From: Gammaproteobacteria bacterium
GTDB lineage: Bacteria > Pseudomonadota > Gammaproteobacteria > Pseudomonadales > Azotimanducaceae
Direction: 5' to 3'
DNA length: 47,578 nt
NCBI GenBank assembly: GCA_026709365.1
Contig: JAPOTD010000106.1
Location: forward strand, 1-47,578
Under the pieces are notes generated by a model. The model ran no database searches. It had not been told where the DNA came from and worked only from the letters and a program-made list of their open reading frames with translations. The position numbers and the translations under genes were made by a program. Positions 7,940-15,918 of this stretch are shown piece after piece. Every line of letters begins with the position of its first letter. Within the stretch, counting starts at the first letter, position 1.

Positions 7940-8080
7940 AACCCCCTTTTCCCAAATGCCGAGGTTGGCGAAAGCGCGCGTGTGCGGACTCACAAACCTA
8001 TCGGAACCTGGCCCACGCAACGGCAGCGGAGTTTCGCGCAGCGAAACTCCAACCGCCTCTCGCCCTCTGGGCGAGAGGCG
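7940..8080 (-). repeat. Two-hairpin dispersed repeat, copy 1
   Basis: Read on the minus strand, this holds an 11-bp stem (8055-8079, GCCTCTCGCCC arm), then a 10-bp stem (8028-8050, GGAGTTTCGC arm, 3-nt loop), then a conserved tail with GGTTCCGATAGGTTTGTGAG and TCCGCACACGCG (about 7975-8010). Related copies lie at 31427-31550 and 38790-38900 on the plus strand. Apart from this repeat I see no gene in the 520 bp between 7827 and 8345. Confidence 0.7.
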
Positions 8081-8345
8081 CGTGTTTACAACGCCGCCAT
8101 TCCCGCCTACCCTTGGTCCAGGCTTCGATGCCCATGCGGGCACGGAGACCGCAGGCGCAGCCTCGGGCGGCGTCGGCAACGCCTAGCAAGCGACAGGACT
8201 TGATCCGCCTTGGAGGACAGGTACCCATGCAAATCGATGGCAACAGCCACTCGCCAAAACGCCTCTGGAGGTCTGGGCGCATCCGGTGCGCCGCCCTTGG
8301 CTCCCGGTCTTGGACCCTTGCTGCAGACACATCCGGGAGGACACC

Positions 8346-9134
8346 TTGAACACCCTTGACTTCGGGCGGCGCAAAGCCGCTCGAGAGCCCATTGCCATGG
8401 TCACCTGCTACGACTTCTGGTCGGCCCAGGTGCTGAATCGAACCGATGTCGATTGCCTGCTGGTGGGCGACAGCCTCGCCATGGTCATGCACGGCTTCGA
8501 CAGCACCGTGCAGGCTACGGTGGAGATGATGGCGCTGCATGCCGCCGCGGTGCGGCGGGGCGCGCCGGACAAGTACATCGTCGGTGACATGCCGTTCCTG
8601 TCCATGCGCCGGGGCAGGGGCTTTGCCATGGACTCGGTGCACGCGCTCATGCAGACCGGCGTCAACGCGATTAAGGTGGAGGGCGAGGCGGGCCAGGCGG
8701 AGTTGACGGCCCACATCGTGGAGTCCGGTGTGCCGGTGATGGGGCATCTGGGCTTGACGCCCCAATCCGTGCAAGCCTTTGGCGGGCACAAGGTCCAAGG
8801 CCGCAACGAAGGCCAAGCCGGGCGGATACTCGACTCCGCCCGCAGGCTGGAGGCAGCTGGCTGCTTCGCGCTGGTGCTTGAGTGCGTGCCCCGGCAACTG
8901 GCGCGGCGCATCACGGAGCAGCTGTCCATCCCCACCATCGGCATCGGCGCCGGGCCCGACACCGACGGCCAAGTGCTGGTGCTGCAGGACATGTTGGGCA
9001 TGAACCCGGAATTCAAGCCGCGCTTCTTGCGCCACTACGCCGAGGGGCGCGGGCTGATTCGCGATGCCGTTGACCGTTTTGCGGAGGACACCCGCAGCGG
9101 CGGCTTCCCGGCGGTGGCGGAGTGTTACGGGTGA
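8346..9134 (+). CDS. panB: 3-methyl-2-oxobutanoate hydroxymethyltransferase
   Basis: PanB adds a hydroxymethyl group from methylenetetrahydrofolate to 2-oxoisovalerate, giving ketopantoate, the first committed step to pantothenate. The 262-residue protein has the TIM-barrel family motifs VTCYDFWSAQ, LLVGDSLAMVMHGFDST, GDMPFLSM, NAIKVEGE, MGHLGLTPQSV, the catalytic-type Glu in ALVLECVP, and IGIGAGPDTDGQVLVLQDML. The start is TTG 8346, with GGGAGG 5 bp upstream; no ATG is usable. panC and coaX follow on the same strand. Confidence 0.96.
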   Translation: MNTLDFGRRKAAREPIAMVTCYDFWSAQVLNRTDVDCLLVGDSLAMVMHGFDSTVQATVEMMALHAAAVRRGAPDKYIVGDMPFLSMRRGRGFAMDSVHALMQTGVNAIKVEGEAGQAELTAHIVESGVPVMGHLGLTPQSVQAFGGHKVQGRNEGQAGRILDSARRLEAAGCFALVLECVPRQLARRITEQLSIPTIGIGAGPDTDGQVLVLQDMLGMNPEFKPRFLRHYAEGRGLIRDAVDRFAEDTRSGGFPAVAECYG

Positions 9135-9240
9135 GAGCCTTCAGCTTGGGCTGGGGATTGAGAGCCTTCAGCTTGGGCTGGGGATTGAGAGCCTTCAGCT
9201 TGATCTGGAGACAAATAGCCCTCAGCTTGGCCCGGAACGG
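9133..9240 (+). repeat. 27-nt tandem repeat, four units, in the panB-panC spacer
   Basis: Units start at 9133, 9160, 9187 and 9214. The first two are identical, the third differs only near its end, and the fourth is diverged but keeps CTCAGCTTGG. The array begins on the last two bases of the panB stop codon and fills most of the gap to panC. Units are directly adjacent, without spacers, so it is not CRISPR. Confidence 0.9.
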
Positions 9241-9297
9241 TGCGCCGTGGGCGCTCAGGGAACAACCCGTCCGCCACAGGACCGTCTCCACATTCCC

Positions 9298-10107
9298 ATG
9301 AAAGTGCTGCGCGGCATCGACGAATGGCGGCGGTTCCGGGCCACGTCCACCGGCAGCCTCGGCTTCGTGCCCACCTTGGGCGGGTTGCATGAAGGCCATG
9401 CTGCGCTGATTCAGCGGGCCGCTGCCGAAAACGACCTGGCTGTGGTGAGTCTGTTCCTGAACCCCACCCAGTTCGATGATCCGGGCGATCTGGCCAGCTA
9501 TCCGGCCAGCCTTGGGGATGACTTGGCCTATGCCGAAGCGCAGGGCGCAGGCGCCGTGCTGGCCCCGAACCGGGAGGCGATCTACGCCGATGGCTTTCGC
9601 TTCAAGGTGGAGGAGTCGCCGCTCAGCCGCGAACTCTGCGGCGCCCACCGGCCCGGCCACTTCAGCGGCGTCCTGACGGTGGTGCTGAAGCTCCTGAACC
9701 TCGTCAAGCCAGACCGAGCCTACTTTGGCGAAAAGGACTACCAGCAGCTTGAACTCATCCGCGGCATGGCGCAGGCTTTCTTCATCGAGGCGGAGATCGT
9801 GGCCTGCCCAACGGTTCGCGATGCCGACGGCCTGGCTTTGAGCTCGCGCAACGCCCGGCTCGACGCCGCGGGCCGGGCGCTGGCGCCGCGCCTGCGCGAG
9901 GCGTTGTCGGTTCCCGCCTCCGATGGCCGCGTGGCCGATACCCTTGCCGGCTTGGGCTTCGAAGTGGACTACGTGGCCACCCGCTTCGGCCGTCGGCTGG
10001 CCGCGGCGAGCATCGGCAACGGCGAGGCTAGGGTGCGCCTGATCGACAACATCCCGCTGGCGCAGGTCCGCGCCTCCGGCGGCGAAAGTGGAGAAGTCCC
10101 AGCATGA
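9298..10107 (+). CDS. panC: Pantoate-beta-alanine ligase
   Basis: PanC joins pantoate and beta-alanine with ATP to make pantothenate. The 269-residue protein belongs to the nucleotidylyltransferase superfamily: the HIGH-like site is FVPTLGGLHEGH (His31, His34), followed by VVSLFLNPTQF, the pantoate-binding LCGAHRPGHFSGVLTVVLKL, YFGEKDYQQL and LALSSRNARL. The family usually has Met where Leu stands in PTLGG. ATG 9298 gives MKVLRGIDEW; the longer frame upstream is only the translated tandem repeat. The stop overlaps coaX by 4 bp (ATGA), pointing to translational coupling. Confidence 0.96.
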   Translation: MKVLRGIDEWRRFRATSTGSLGFVPTLGGLHEGHAALIQRAAAENDLAVVSLFLNPTQFDDPGDLASYPASLGDDLAYAEAQGAGAVLAPNREAIYADGFRFKVEESPLSRELCGAHRPGHFSGVLTVVLKLLNLVKPDRAYFGEKDYQQLELIRGMAQAFFIEAEIVACPTVRDADGLALSSRNARLDAAGRALAPRLREALSVPASDGRVADTLAGLGFEVDYVATRFGRRLAAASIGNGEARVRLIDNIPLAQVRASGGESGEVPA

Positions 10108-10874
10108 TTCTGGCCCTCGACGTCGGCAACAGCCAGATTTACTGCGGCGTCTTTGACGACGGCAAATTGGTGGTTCAGTTTCGCCGCACCTCGACCGTGC
10201 GGGGTTCGTCGGACGAACTCGGCGTCTTCCTGCGGGCGGCGTTGCGGGAGAACGGCATCGACCCCAACAACGTCGCCCAGATCACCGCCTGCTCGGTGGT
10301 GCCGGACATCAACTACTCCCTGCGCGCCTGCTGCCAGAAGTACTTCGGCATCGAGCCCCTGATCCTGCGCCCCGGCATCAAAACCGGCCTCAAGATCGGC
10401 TACAAGGATGCCAAGGAGGTCGGCGCCGACCGCATTGCCGACGCCATGGGCGCGATCAAGCTGTTTCCGGACCGCAACCTGATCGTCATCGACTTCGGCA
10501 CCGCCACCACCGTGTGCGCCGTCACCCGCAGCCGGGAATTCCTCGGCGGCAACATCGTCCCCGGCCTGCGGCTGGCCATGGATGCCCTGGAATCCAAGAC
10601 CGCGCAATTGCCGTCGGTGGAGATCAAGCCGGTGCGCTCATCAATCGGACGCACCACCGTGGAGAGCATTCAAAGCGGCCTGTACTGGAGCAACGTGGGC
10701 ATGGTGAAGGAGCTGGTGCAGCGGATCAGCGACGAGATGTTCAGCGACGCCCCGCCCTTGGTGGTCGCCACCGGCGGCTTTTGCCAACTGTTCAATCGCG
10801 AAAAGCTGTTCGATCGGGTGGTGCCCGATCTCATCCTGATCGGCCTGCTCGAAGCGTTGCGGCTGAACGCCTGA
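10104..10874 (+). CDS. coaX: Type III pantothenate kinase
   Basis: CoaX phosphorylates pantothenate, the first step of coenzyme A synthesis proper. Type III kinases are of the ASKHA fold, unrelated to E. coli CoaA, and insensitive to CoA feedback in characterised members. The 256-residue protein shows the phosphate loop LALDVGNSQIYCGVF, EVGADRIADAMGA, the VIDFGTATTVCAV motif, and GLYWSNVGMVKELV. It overlaps panC by 4 bp, so this operon carries ketopantoate-to-phosphopantothenate steps except the ketopantoate reductase, which is not in the window. Confidence 0.96.
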   Translation: MILALDVGNSQIYCGVFDDGKLVVQFRRTSTVRGSSDELGVFLRAALRENGIDPNNVAQITACSVVPDINYSLRACCQKYFGIEPLILRPGIKTGLKIGYKDAKEVGADRIADAMGAIKLFPDRNLIVIDFGTATTVCAVTRSREFLGGNIVPGLRLAMDALESKTAQLPSVEIKPVRSSIGRTTVESIQSGLYWSNVGMVKELVQRISDEMFSDAPPLVVATGGFCQLFNREKLFDRVVPDLILIGLLEALRLNA

Positions 10875-11241
10875 GGTTGGGCGTTGCAGGACCGGACGGA
10901 TTGCCGCGGCGCCTTGGCCCGTTGGCGCCAAGGGGCATGAAATTCCGCATCGGAGCGCCGACCAATCATCGGTACAATTTGTTGGGCCAATGGACTAGCA
11001 TCGGCACCGTTTCGCGGCCTGCGCCGCCCCATTTCACAAGCATTGCCGGAGGCACTGGTGCCGGAAGGGTCGCGACGGAGGTTTTCCCTCCGCCAAGACA
11101 AGTTGATGGCCCGCAGCGAAAGCGGCCACGGCCTGAGCGCGCCGCCCGCCCGCGGCTGCATTGGCCTGCCCACGCTCAAGAAGCCTTGGGCGTCGAAGCC
11201 CGGCACTGCATCCAGAGCGGACGTTCCGGCGAACTGATCCC
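10875..11241. other. Intergenic stretch between coaX and the flavin oxidoreductase
   Basis: No gene or RNA is recognised in these 367 bp. There are three modest inverted repeats: CCTTGG/CCAAGG at 10912-10933, GGCAC/GTGCC at about 11051-11062, and CGGAGG/CCTCCG around a T-rich loop at about 11076-11092. None is followed by a T run, so they are not clear intrinsic terminators. TACAAT at 10974 is a possible isolated -10 box. Confidence 0.4.
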
Positions 11242-12153
11242 ATGCACCTTGGTTTGACGCCCTGGAACTTCAATGACCGATCGGCCCAGTCCCTGGCCCG
11301 GCAGGCGCAAATCGGCGAGTCCTTGGGCTACGAATCGTTCTGGCTGCCGGAGAGCCACTTCACGGCGGGCGCCCTGCCGGATCCGCTCATGCTGCTGGCG
11401 GCGGTCGCGGCAGGCACCCGGACCATTCAACTCGCCACCACCTCCTACCTGCTGCCGATGCGCAATCCGCTACTGGCCGCCGAGCAGGTGGCGGTGCTCG
11501 ACCAGCTCTCCGCAGGGCGCGTGCTGCTCGGCGTCGGGCGCGGCTATGCACCCGCCATGCTGCGCGCCTTCGACGTGGCGCCGCGGGAGAAGCGGGCGCG
11601 TTTCGAGGCCAACCTCGACGTCATGATGCGGGCGTGGGCCGGGGAGCCCATCGCCGCGGAGGGCGCCGACGAGCCGCTGCGGCTCGACCCGCTGCCCGTC
11701 CAACAGCCGCATCCCGCGGTCTGGGTGGCCGCCTTCGGGCCGAAGGCCCTGGCTCAGGCGGGACGCTTGGGCCTGCCCTACTTGGCATCGCCGATGGAAA
11801 CGCTCAGCAGCCTGCAGGCCAACTACCGGGCCCACGGACGGGCGGCGGCCGAGGCGGGCCATGGCGACTTGGCCGTTCGGCCCATCATGCGCACGGTGTT
11901 CATCGGCCGCAGCCGCCGGGAGGTGGAGGCGGTCAGGCAAGGCCTCGCCGACGCGGATTGGCCGCGGCGCGACGACGGCGCTGACGTGGAGGACTGGGCT
12001 TTGGTGGGCGACCGGGGCCAGGTGGCGGCAAAACTCGATGAGTATCGGGAAGGGCTCGGCGCCAGCCACATCGTCGTCACCCGCTTGCGCATCGGCGGCC
12101 TTGCGGAGCAGCGTCTGATGGCGTCCATCGCCGATGTCGCGGAACTGTTTTGA
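11242..12153 (+). CDS. LLM-class (luciferase-like) flavin-dependent oxidoreductase
   Basis: A 303-residue luciferase-like monooxygenase-family TIM barrel. Visible motifs are LGLTPWNFNDRSAQSLARQA, SLGYESFWLPESHF, ATTSYLLPMRNPLLAAEQVA followed by VLDQLSAGRVLLGVGRGY, and WVAAFGPKALAQAG. Such proteins use FMN or F420; which cofactor cannot be read from this sequence. I chose ATG 11242, where homology begins. The stop overlaps the next gene's start (TGATG), so it is translationally coupled to the queuosine-precursor transporter, although the functional link is unclear. Confidence 0.9.
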   Translation: MHLGLTPWNFNDRSAQSLARQAQIGESLGYESFWLPESHFTAGALPDPLMLLAAVAAGTRTIQLATTSYLLPMRNPLLAAEQVAVLDQLSAGRVLLGVGRGYAPAMLRAFDVAPREKRARFEANLDVMMRAWAGEPIAAEGADEPLRLDPLPVQQPHPAVWVAAFGPKALAQAGRLGLPYLASPMETLSSLQANYRAHGRAAAEAGHGDLAVRPIMRTVFIGRSRREVEAVRQGLADADWPRRDDGADVEDWALVGDRGQVAAKLDEYREGLGASHIVVTRLRIGGLAEQRLMASIADVAELF

Positions 12154-12962
12154 TGAGGGCGGCCCCATCCGGCGATCAGGAGAATCCGCCGGCCGCACCG
12201 TTGATGGCTGAGCCCAACTTCGAAAAGCGGCGCCAGCGGGTCTATTTGATCCTCTCCGGCGTGTTTCTCGGCACCTTGGCGCTGCTCAACGTGCTCGGCA
12301 TCAGCCGCTTCCTCGACCTGTCCTTCGACCTGTTCGGCATCAACGTTCCGGTGGTGGTGGCCATCGGCGTTCTGCCCTACCCCATCACCTTTTTGTGTAC
12401 GGACCTGATCAGCGAGCTGTTCGGCGAAAAGAGGGCGCGCGACATGGTCTGGGTGGGCCTGCTGCTCAATGGCTGGGTGGTATTCCTGCTTTGGCTGGGC
12501 GGCGCGCTGCCCGGCTTCGAGCCGATCGACCCCGCCACGGGGCTGCCGCAAACCGACGCCGCCGGACGTCTGCCGGTGTTCTTTGAAGTGCGCCAGCTCG
12601 CCTTCGGCGCGGTGGCGGCCTCCATGATCGCCTACCTCGCCGCCCAATTCTGCGACGTGCGCCTGTTTCACTTCTGGAAGAAGCTCACCGGCGGCCGCCA
12701 CCTATGGCTGCGCAACAACGCCTCCACGATGACCAGCCAGATGCTGGACACCACCGCGGTGATCCTCATCACCCACTTCTACGCCCATGCGCTGCCCATT
12801 GATGCGGCGGCGCCCTTGGCCCCGCAGCTACTGACGTTCATCCTCTCCGGATACGTCTTCAAGCTGCTGGTGGCGGCGGTCGATACCGGCCCGGTGTACT
12901 TGCTGGTTCGTTGGCTGCGGCCGTACTTGGGCCTGAAGGGCACCGAGGAGGCGACTGGCTAG
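12153..12962 (+). CDS. yhhQ: Queuosine precursor transporter (YhhQ/VUT-1 family)
   Basis: An inner-membrane protein of the DUF165 family; the E. coli member imports preQ1/preQ0 precursors for queuosine in tRNA. The 269-residue protein has about six hydrophobic segments and the family stretches LPYPITFLCTDLISELFGEK, AAQFCDVRLFHFWKKLTGGR, and WLRNNASTMTSQMLDTTAV. ATG 12153 overlaps the upstream stop; ATG 12204 (MAEPNFEKRR) is an alternative that trims a low-complexity N-terminus. The 3' end is unusual: its TAG overlaps the TAG of the convergent gene through the palindrome CTAG. Confidence 0.93.
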   Translation: MRAAPSGDQENPPAAPLMAEPNFEKRRQRVYLILSGVFLGTLALLNVLGISRFLDLSFDLFGINVPVVVAIGVLPYPITFLCTDLISELFGEKRARDMVWVGLLLNGWVVFLLWLGGALPGFEPIDPATGLPQTDAAGRLPVFFEVRQLAFGAVAASMIAYLAAQFCDVRLFHFWKKLTGGRHLWLRNNASTMTSQMLDTTAVILITHFYAHALPIDAAAPLAPQLLTFILSGYVFKLLVAAVDTGPVYLLVRWLRPYLGLKGTEEATG

Positions 12963-13654
12963 CGCTCCACTTGGCCGAGGTTGGCGTGCAGCACCGCGCC
13001 GTTGACGACCGGGCTTTGCGCCGCCCATAGCAGGGTGTCGGCAATCTCGGAGGGATCGATCAGCCGACCGTAGGCGGACAGGCCGCGCACCGCGTCCATG
13101 GCCTCCTCCGGCACATGGGCGCGCAGCATTTCCGTGTCGGTGAAGCCTGGGCAGATGCAGGCGGTATGGATGCCCCGACCGGCCAAGTCCTGGCAGGTGG
13201 CCCGCATCATGCCGACCAGCGCGTGCTTGGTGACCACGTAGGAAAAGCTGTTCGGCACCGCTTTCTCGGCCAGCGTCGAGCCGACGTAAAGTATCGAGGA
13301 GCCGGGCGGCAGGCGGGGAATGACGAAGCGGTTCAACGTGTTGGGCGCCGCCAGGTTGACCTCCATCACGGCGCGCAACTGATCGCTTGGCGTATCGGCG
13401 GCGCTGTCGTTCAGCAGCCGTGCGGCGTTGTGGATGACCGACACCGCATCGGCGCCGGCCAAGGCTTCGTCGAGCCGTTCGCTGAGCGCATCGAGAAAGT
13501 TCGCCTCCGACAGGTCGCCCGGCAGGTGATTGACCGACGGCAGGGCACAGGGACGGCGGGAGATGTTGGTCACGGCGTAGCCGGCGGCAGCGAAGCGCCG
13601 CGCCGTGGCAAGGCCGATGCCGACGCTTGCGCCGGTGATGAGCAGTGTTTTCAT
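12959..13654 (-). CDS. Short-chain dehydrogenase/reductase
   Basis: A 231-residue classical SDR. The Rossmann motif is TGASVGIG at residues 7-14, the structural motif is HNAA at about 75-78, and the catalytic residues are Ser126, Tyr139 and Lys143 (SYVVTK). PGFTDTEM is the usual post-catalytic loop. Ser36 and Arg33-Arg34 after the second strand (ISRRP) suggest NADP(H) preference. The substrate is unknown. It converges on the transporter gene with a 4-bp overlap, and its 5' side faces the S10 promoter region. Confidence 0.9.
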   Translation of the reverse strand: MKTLLITGASVGIGLATARRFAAAGYAVTNISRRPCALPSVNHLPGDLSEANFLDALSERLDEALAGADAVSVIHNAARLLNDSAADTPSDQLRAVMEVNLAAPNTLNRFVIPRLPPGSSILYVGSTLAEKAVPNSFSYVVTKHALVGMMRATCQDLAGRGIHTACICPGFTDTEMLRAHVPEEAMDAVRGLSAYGRLIDPSEIADTLLWAAQSPVVNGAVLHANLGQVER

Positions 13655-13693
13655 GGGTGCCTAACATACCGCGAAACTGCCCGAAATTAGCGG

Positions 13694-13722
13694 TTGCGGG
13701 ACGCCGAGCGGCTCTGTATAGT
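13694..13722 (+). promoter_or_regulatory. Candidate sigma-70 promoter of the S10 operon
   Basis: TTGCGG at 13694-13699 and TATAGT at 13717-13722 are separated by 17 bp. The -10 box matches consensus at five of six positions. It would give a leader of about 90 nt before rpsJ. In E. coli the S10 leader is the target of L4 feedback; no matching structure is identified here. Confidence 0.5.
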
Positions 13723-13819
13723 GCGCCGTCCCGATTTCGGGGGTTCTTTAACAGGAGAGGTGCTCTGGCCAGCACTAGTGCGGGCTGGGGCGTTTTTGTC
13801 GCGTTTTGGAGGTCGTTCG

Positions 13820-14131
13820 GTGCCCAACCAACGCATCCGCATTCGTCTTCGGGCGTTTGACCACAAGCTGATCGACGTATCGACCCAGGAGATTGTCGAT
13901 ACGGCGAAGCGCACCGGTGCGCAGGTTCGCGGGCCCATACCCTTGCCCACGCGGAAGGAACGATTCACCGTGCTGATATCGCCGCATGTCAACAAGGATG
14001 CCCGCGACCAGTACGAAATCCGAACGCACAAGCGTCTCCTGGACATCATTGAACCCACCGAGAAGACCGTCGATGCGTTGATGAGGCTTGATTTGGCGGC
14101 TGGGGTTGAGGTGCAGATCAGTTTGAATTGA
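13820..14131 (+). CDS. rpsJ: 30S ribosomal protein S10
   Basis: S10 sits in the head of the small subunit and also serves in transcription antitermination as NusE. The 103-residue protein has the same length as E. coli S10 and keeps [35 protein letters not shown] and [13 protein letters not shown]. It starts at GTG 13820, with GGAGG 8 bp upstream. Unlike many genomes no tuf gene precedes it; the upstream gene is a divergent SDR. A strong terminator follows immediately. Confidence 0.97.
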   Translation: MPNQRIRIRLRAFDHKLIDVSTQEIVDTAKRTGAQVRGPIPLPTRKERFTVLISPHVNKDARDQYEIRTHKRLLDIIEPTEKTVDALMRLDLAAGVEVQISLN

Positions 14132-14133
14132 CG

Positions 14134-14167
14134 AAAACGCCGCGCCGCCACTGGCCGGCGTTTTTTT
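14134..14167 (+). terminator. Intrinsic terminator directly after rpsJ
   Basis: AAAACGCCG (14134-14142) pairs with CGGCGTTTT (14156-14164), and seven Ts run from 14161 to 14167. It starts 2 bp after the rpsJ stop. This is a textbook Rho-independent terminator, placed where the S10 operon normally continues without interruption. Confidence 0.85.
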
Positions 14168-14168
14168 A

Positions 14169-14209
14169 CGCGCCGGGGTTTCCCCCTGGCGCGATGCCCC
14201 TCCGGGGGC
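14169..14209. other. Two further GC-rich hairpins behind the rpsJ terminator
   Basis: CGCGCC (14169-14174) pairs with GGCGCG (14188-14193), with GGGG/CCCC pairing inside. Next, GCCCC and GGGGC around 14195-14208 form a short hairpin followed by TTT. They may reinforce termination or belong to the rplC leader. Confidence 0.6.
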
Positions 14210-14320
14210 TTTGCGCGCCCCCTTGGGCGACTGGGGCCCCGATTTGAGGGCCGGTGAGCAGTGCGCCTTCCGCTCAACGAAGCAAGAGGAGCGGCAGGGC
14301 GTTTTGGGCTTGTAAAGACG

Positions 14321-14346
14321 CCCACCCCCAACCGGATTGGGGTGGG
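14321..14346 (+). promoter_or_regulatory. Stable hairpin in the rplC leader
   Basis: CCCACCCCCAA pairs with TTGGGGTGGG around the loop CCGGA, with one bulged C. It ends 19 nt before the rplC ATG. Its location suggests control of rplC translation or of transcription into the operon, possibly by a ribosomal protein; this is inference. Confidence 0.45.
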
Positions 14347-14365
14347 TCGGAACTAGGATCGACGC

Positions 14366-15013
14366 ATGGCCATTGGCTTGATCGGCAGGAAGTGCGGCAT
14401 GACTCGGGTGTTCACCGACGAGGGCGCGTCCGTGCCCGTCACGGTTATTGAAGTCGAACCCAATCGGGTCATCCAGGTTAAAACGCCCGAAGCCGATGGC
14501 TACGCCGCCGTTCAGGTCACCGCCGGCGACGGCCGGCGCAATCGCGTCACCCGCCCCATGGCCGGGCATTTTGCCAAGGCCGGCGCCGGGCTCGGCCGGG
14601 GGCTGTGGGAATTCCGCTTGGATGGCACTGACGAAGCGCTGGTTCCCGGCGCCGAGTTCGGCGTCGAGGTCTTTGAGGCCGGGCAACGGGTGGACGTGCG
14701 CGGCACTTCCAAGGGCAAGGGGTTCGCCGGCACCATCAAGCGATGGAACTTCCGCGGCCAGGACGCCAGCCACGGCAACTCCATCTCCCACCGGGCGCCG
14801 GGCTCCATCGGCCAGTGCCAGACGCCAGGCCGCGTGTTCAAGGGCAAGAAGATGGCCGGTCAGCTCGGCAACGTCCGCATGACCACCCAAAACCTCGAGG
14901 TTGTGCGCGTTGACAAGGAGCGCAACCTGCTGTTGGTCAAGGGCTCGGTGCCGGGGCCTGCGGGGGGCGATGTGCAGATTCGCCCTGCCATCAAGTCGGC
15001 GGGCGCGTCATGA
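14366..15013 (+). CDS. rplC: 50S ribosomal protein L3
   Basis: L3 is an early-assembly protein near the peptidyl-transferase centre. The 215-residue protein starts [20 protein letters not shown] and keeps [15 protein letters not shown] and [20 protein letters not shown], which includes the Gln methylated by PrmB in E. coli. It is the first gene after the terminator/leader region and overlaps rplD by 4 bp. Confidence 0.97.
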   Translation: MAIGLIGRKCGMTRVFTDEGASVPVTVIEVEPNRVIQVKTPEADGYAAVQVTAGDGRRNRVTRPMAGHFAKAGAGLGRGLWEFRLDGTDEALVPGAEFGVEVFEAGQRVDVRGTSKGKGFAGTIKRWNFRGQDASHGNSISHRAPGSIGQCQTPGRVFKGKKMAGQLGNVRMTTQNLEVVRVDKERNLLLVKGSVPGPAGGDVQIRPAIKSAGAS

Positions 15014-15621
15014 AGGTCGCCCTGCAAGCCGGGGGCAGCGTGGAGCTGTCCGAAGCGGCCTTTGGCCGTGAATTCAATGAGGCCTTGGTGCATCAGGTGG
15101 TCAACGCCTACCAAGCCGCTGGCCGTCAGGGTTCGAGAGCGCACAAGTCCCGTTCACAAAGGCGCGGCGGCGGTCGCAAGCCCTGGCGGCAGAAAGGCAC
15201 GGGGCGAGCGCGGGCCGGCAGCATCCGCAGCCCCATTTGGCGTGGCGGCGGCGTCACCTTTGCGGCCAAGCCGCAGGACCACTCGCAAAAGGTCAATCGC
15301 AAGATGTACCAGGGCGCGGTGCGCTGCATTGTGTCCGAACTGATTCGCCAAGACCGCCTCATCGCCCTCGACGCCTTTTCCGTTGACGCTCCCAAGACCC
15401 GCGCCCTGCTCGACAAACTCGCTTCCCTCGACCCCAAGCCGGATGGAAAGCTGCTCATCGTTGCCGATGACGTGGACCGCAACCTCGAACTCGCCGCCCG
15501 CAACCTGCGCGACGTTGCCGTTCGCGACGTTGCCGCCATCGACCCGTTGAGCCTGGTGAGCTTTGATCAGGTGCTGATGACCGTCGGCGCGCTGAGGAAG
15601 CTTGAGGAGGCGCTGGCGTGA
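15010..15621 (+). CDS. rplD: 50S ribosomal protein L4
   Basis: L4 lines the exit tunnel; in E. coli it also represses the S10 operon. The 203-residue protein has the tunnel loop [20 protein letters not shown] followed by [15 protein letters not shown]. Start and stop both overlap neighbours (ATGA with rplC, GTGA with rplW), implying coupled translation. Whether it regulates its own operon here is not known, since the leader differs from that of E. coli. Confidence 0.97.
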   Translation: MKVALQAGGSVELSEAAFGREFNEALVHQVVNAYQAAGRQGSRAHKSRSQRRGGGRKPWRQKGTGRARAGSIRSPIWRGGGVTFAAKPQDHSQKVNRKMYQGAVRCIVSELIRQDRLIALDAFSVDAPKTRALLDKLASLDPKPDGKLLIVADDVDRNLELAARNLRDVAVRDVAAIDPLSLVSFDQVLMTVGALRKLEEALA

Positions 15622-15914
15622 ACGAGGAGCGCATCTACATCGTGCTCGATGAGCCGCATATATCGGAAAAGGTCACCAATCTCGGCGACTCGAGCAACCA
15701 GTACGCCTTCAAGGTGGCCAAGGACGCCACCAAGGCGGAGGTCAAGGAGGCGGTGGAGCAGTTGTTCGGCGTCGAGGTGCTCAACGTGACCACCCTCAAC
15801 GTGCGCGGCAAGGTAAAGCGCAATCGGCACGGCACGGTTCGCAGGAAGAACTGGAAGAAGGCCTACGTTCGCGTCGCGGCCGGTCAGGAACTCGACACGA
15901 TGGCAGCGGAGTAG
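15618..15914 (+). CDS. rplW: 50S ribosomal protein L23
   Basis: L23 sits at the tunnel exit and docks trigger factor and SRP. The 98-residue protein has [20 protein letters not shown] and the [20 protein letters not shown] region. GTG 15618 is used: it overlaps the rplD stop, and GAGGAGG is 7 bp upstream. The N-terminus [13 protein letters not shown] is typical of the gammaproteobacterial protein. Confidence 0.96.
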   Translation: MNEERIYIVLDEPHISEKVTNLGDSSNQYAFKVAKDATKAEVKEAVEQLFGVEVLNVTTLNVRGKVKRNRHGTVRRKNWKKAYVRVAAGQELDTMAAE

Positions 15915-15918
15915 GGCG

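Noticed and set aside
9133-9240. CRISPR array
   Set aside because: Units are directly adjacent without unique spacers and no cas genes are present.
10875-11241. tRNA genes, which follow coaX in some Gammaproteobacteria
   Set aside because: No cloverleaf or T-loop consensus was found in this gap.
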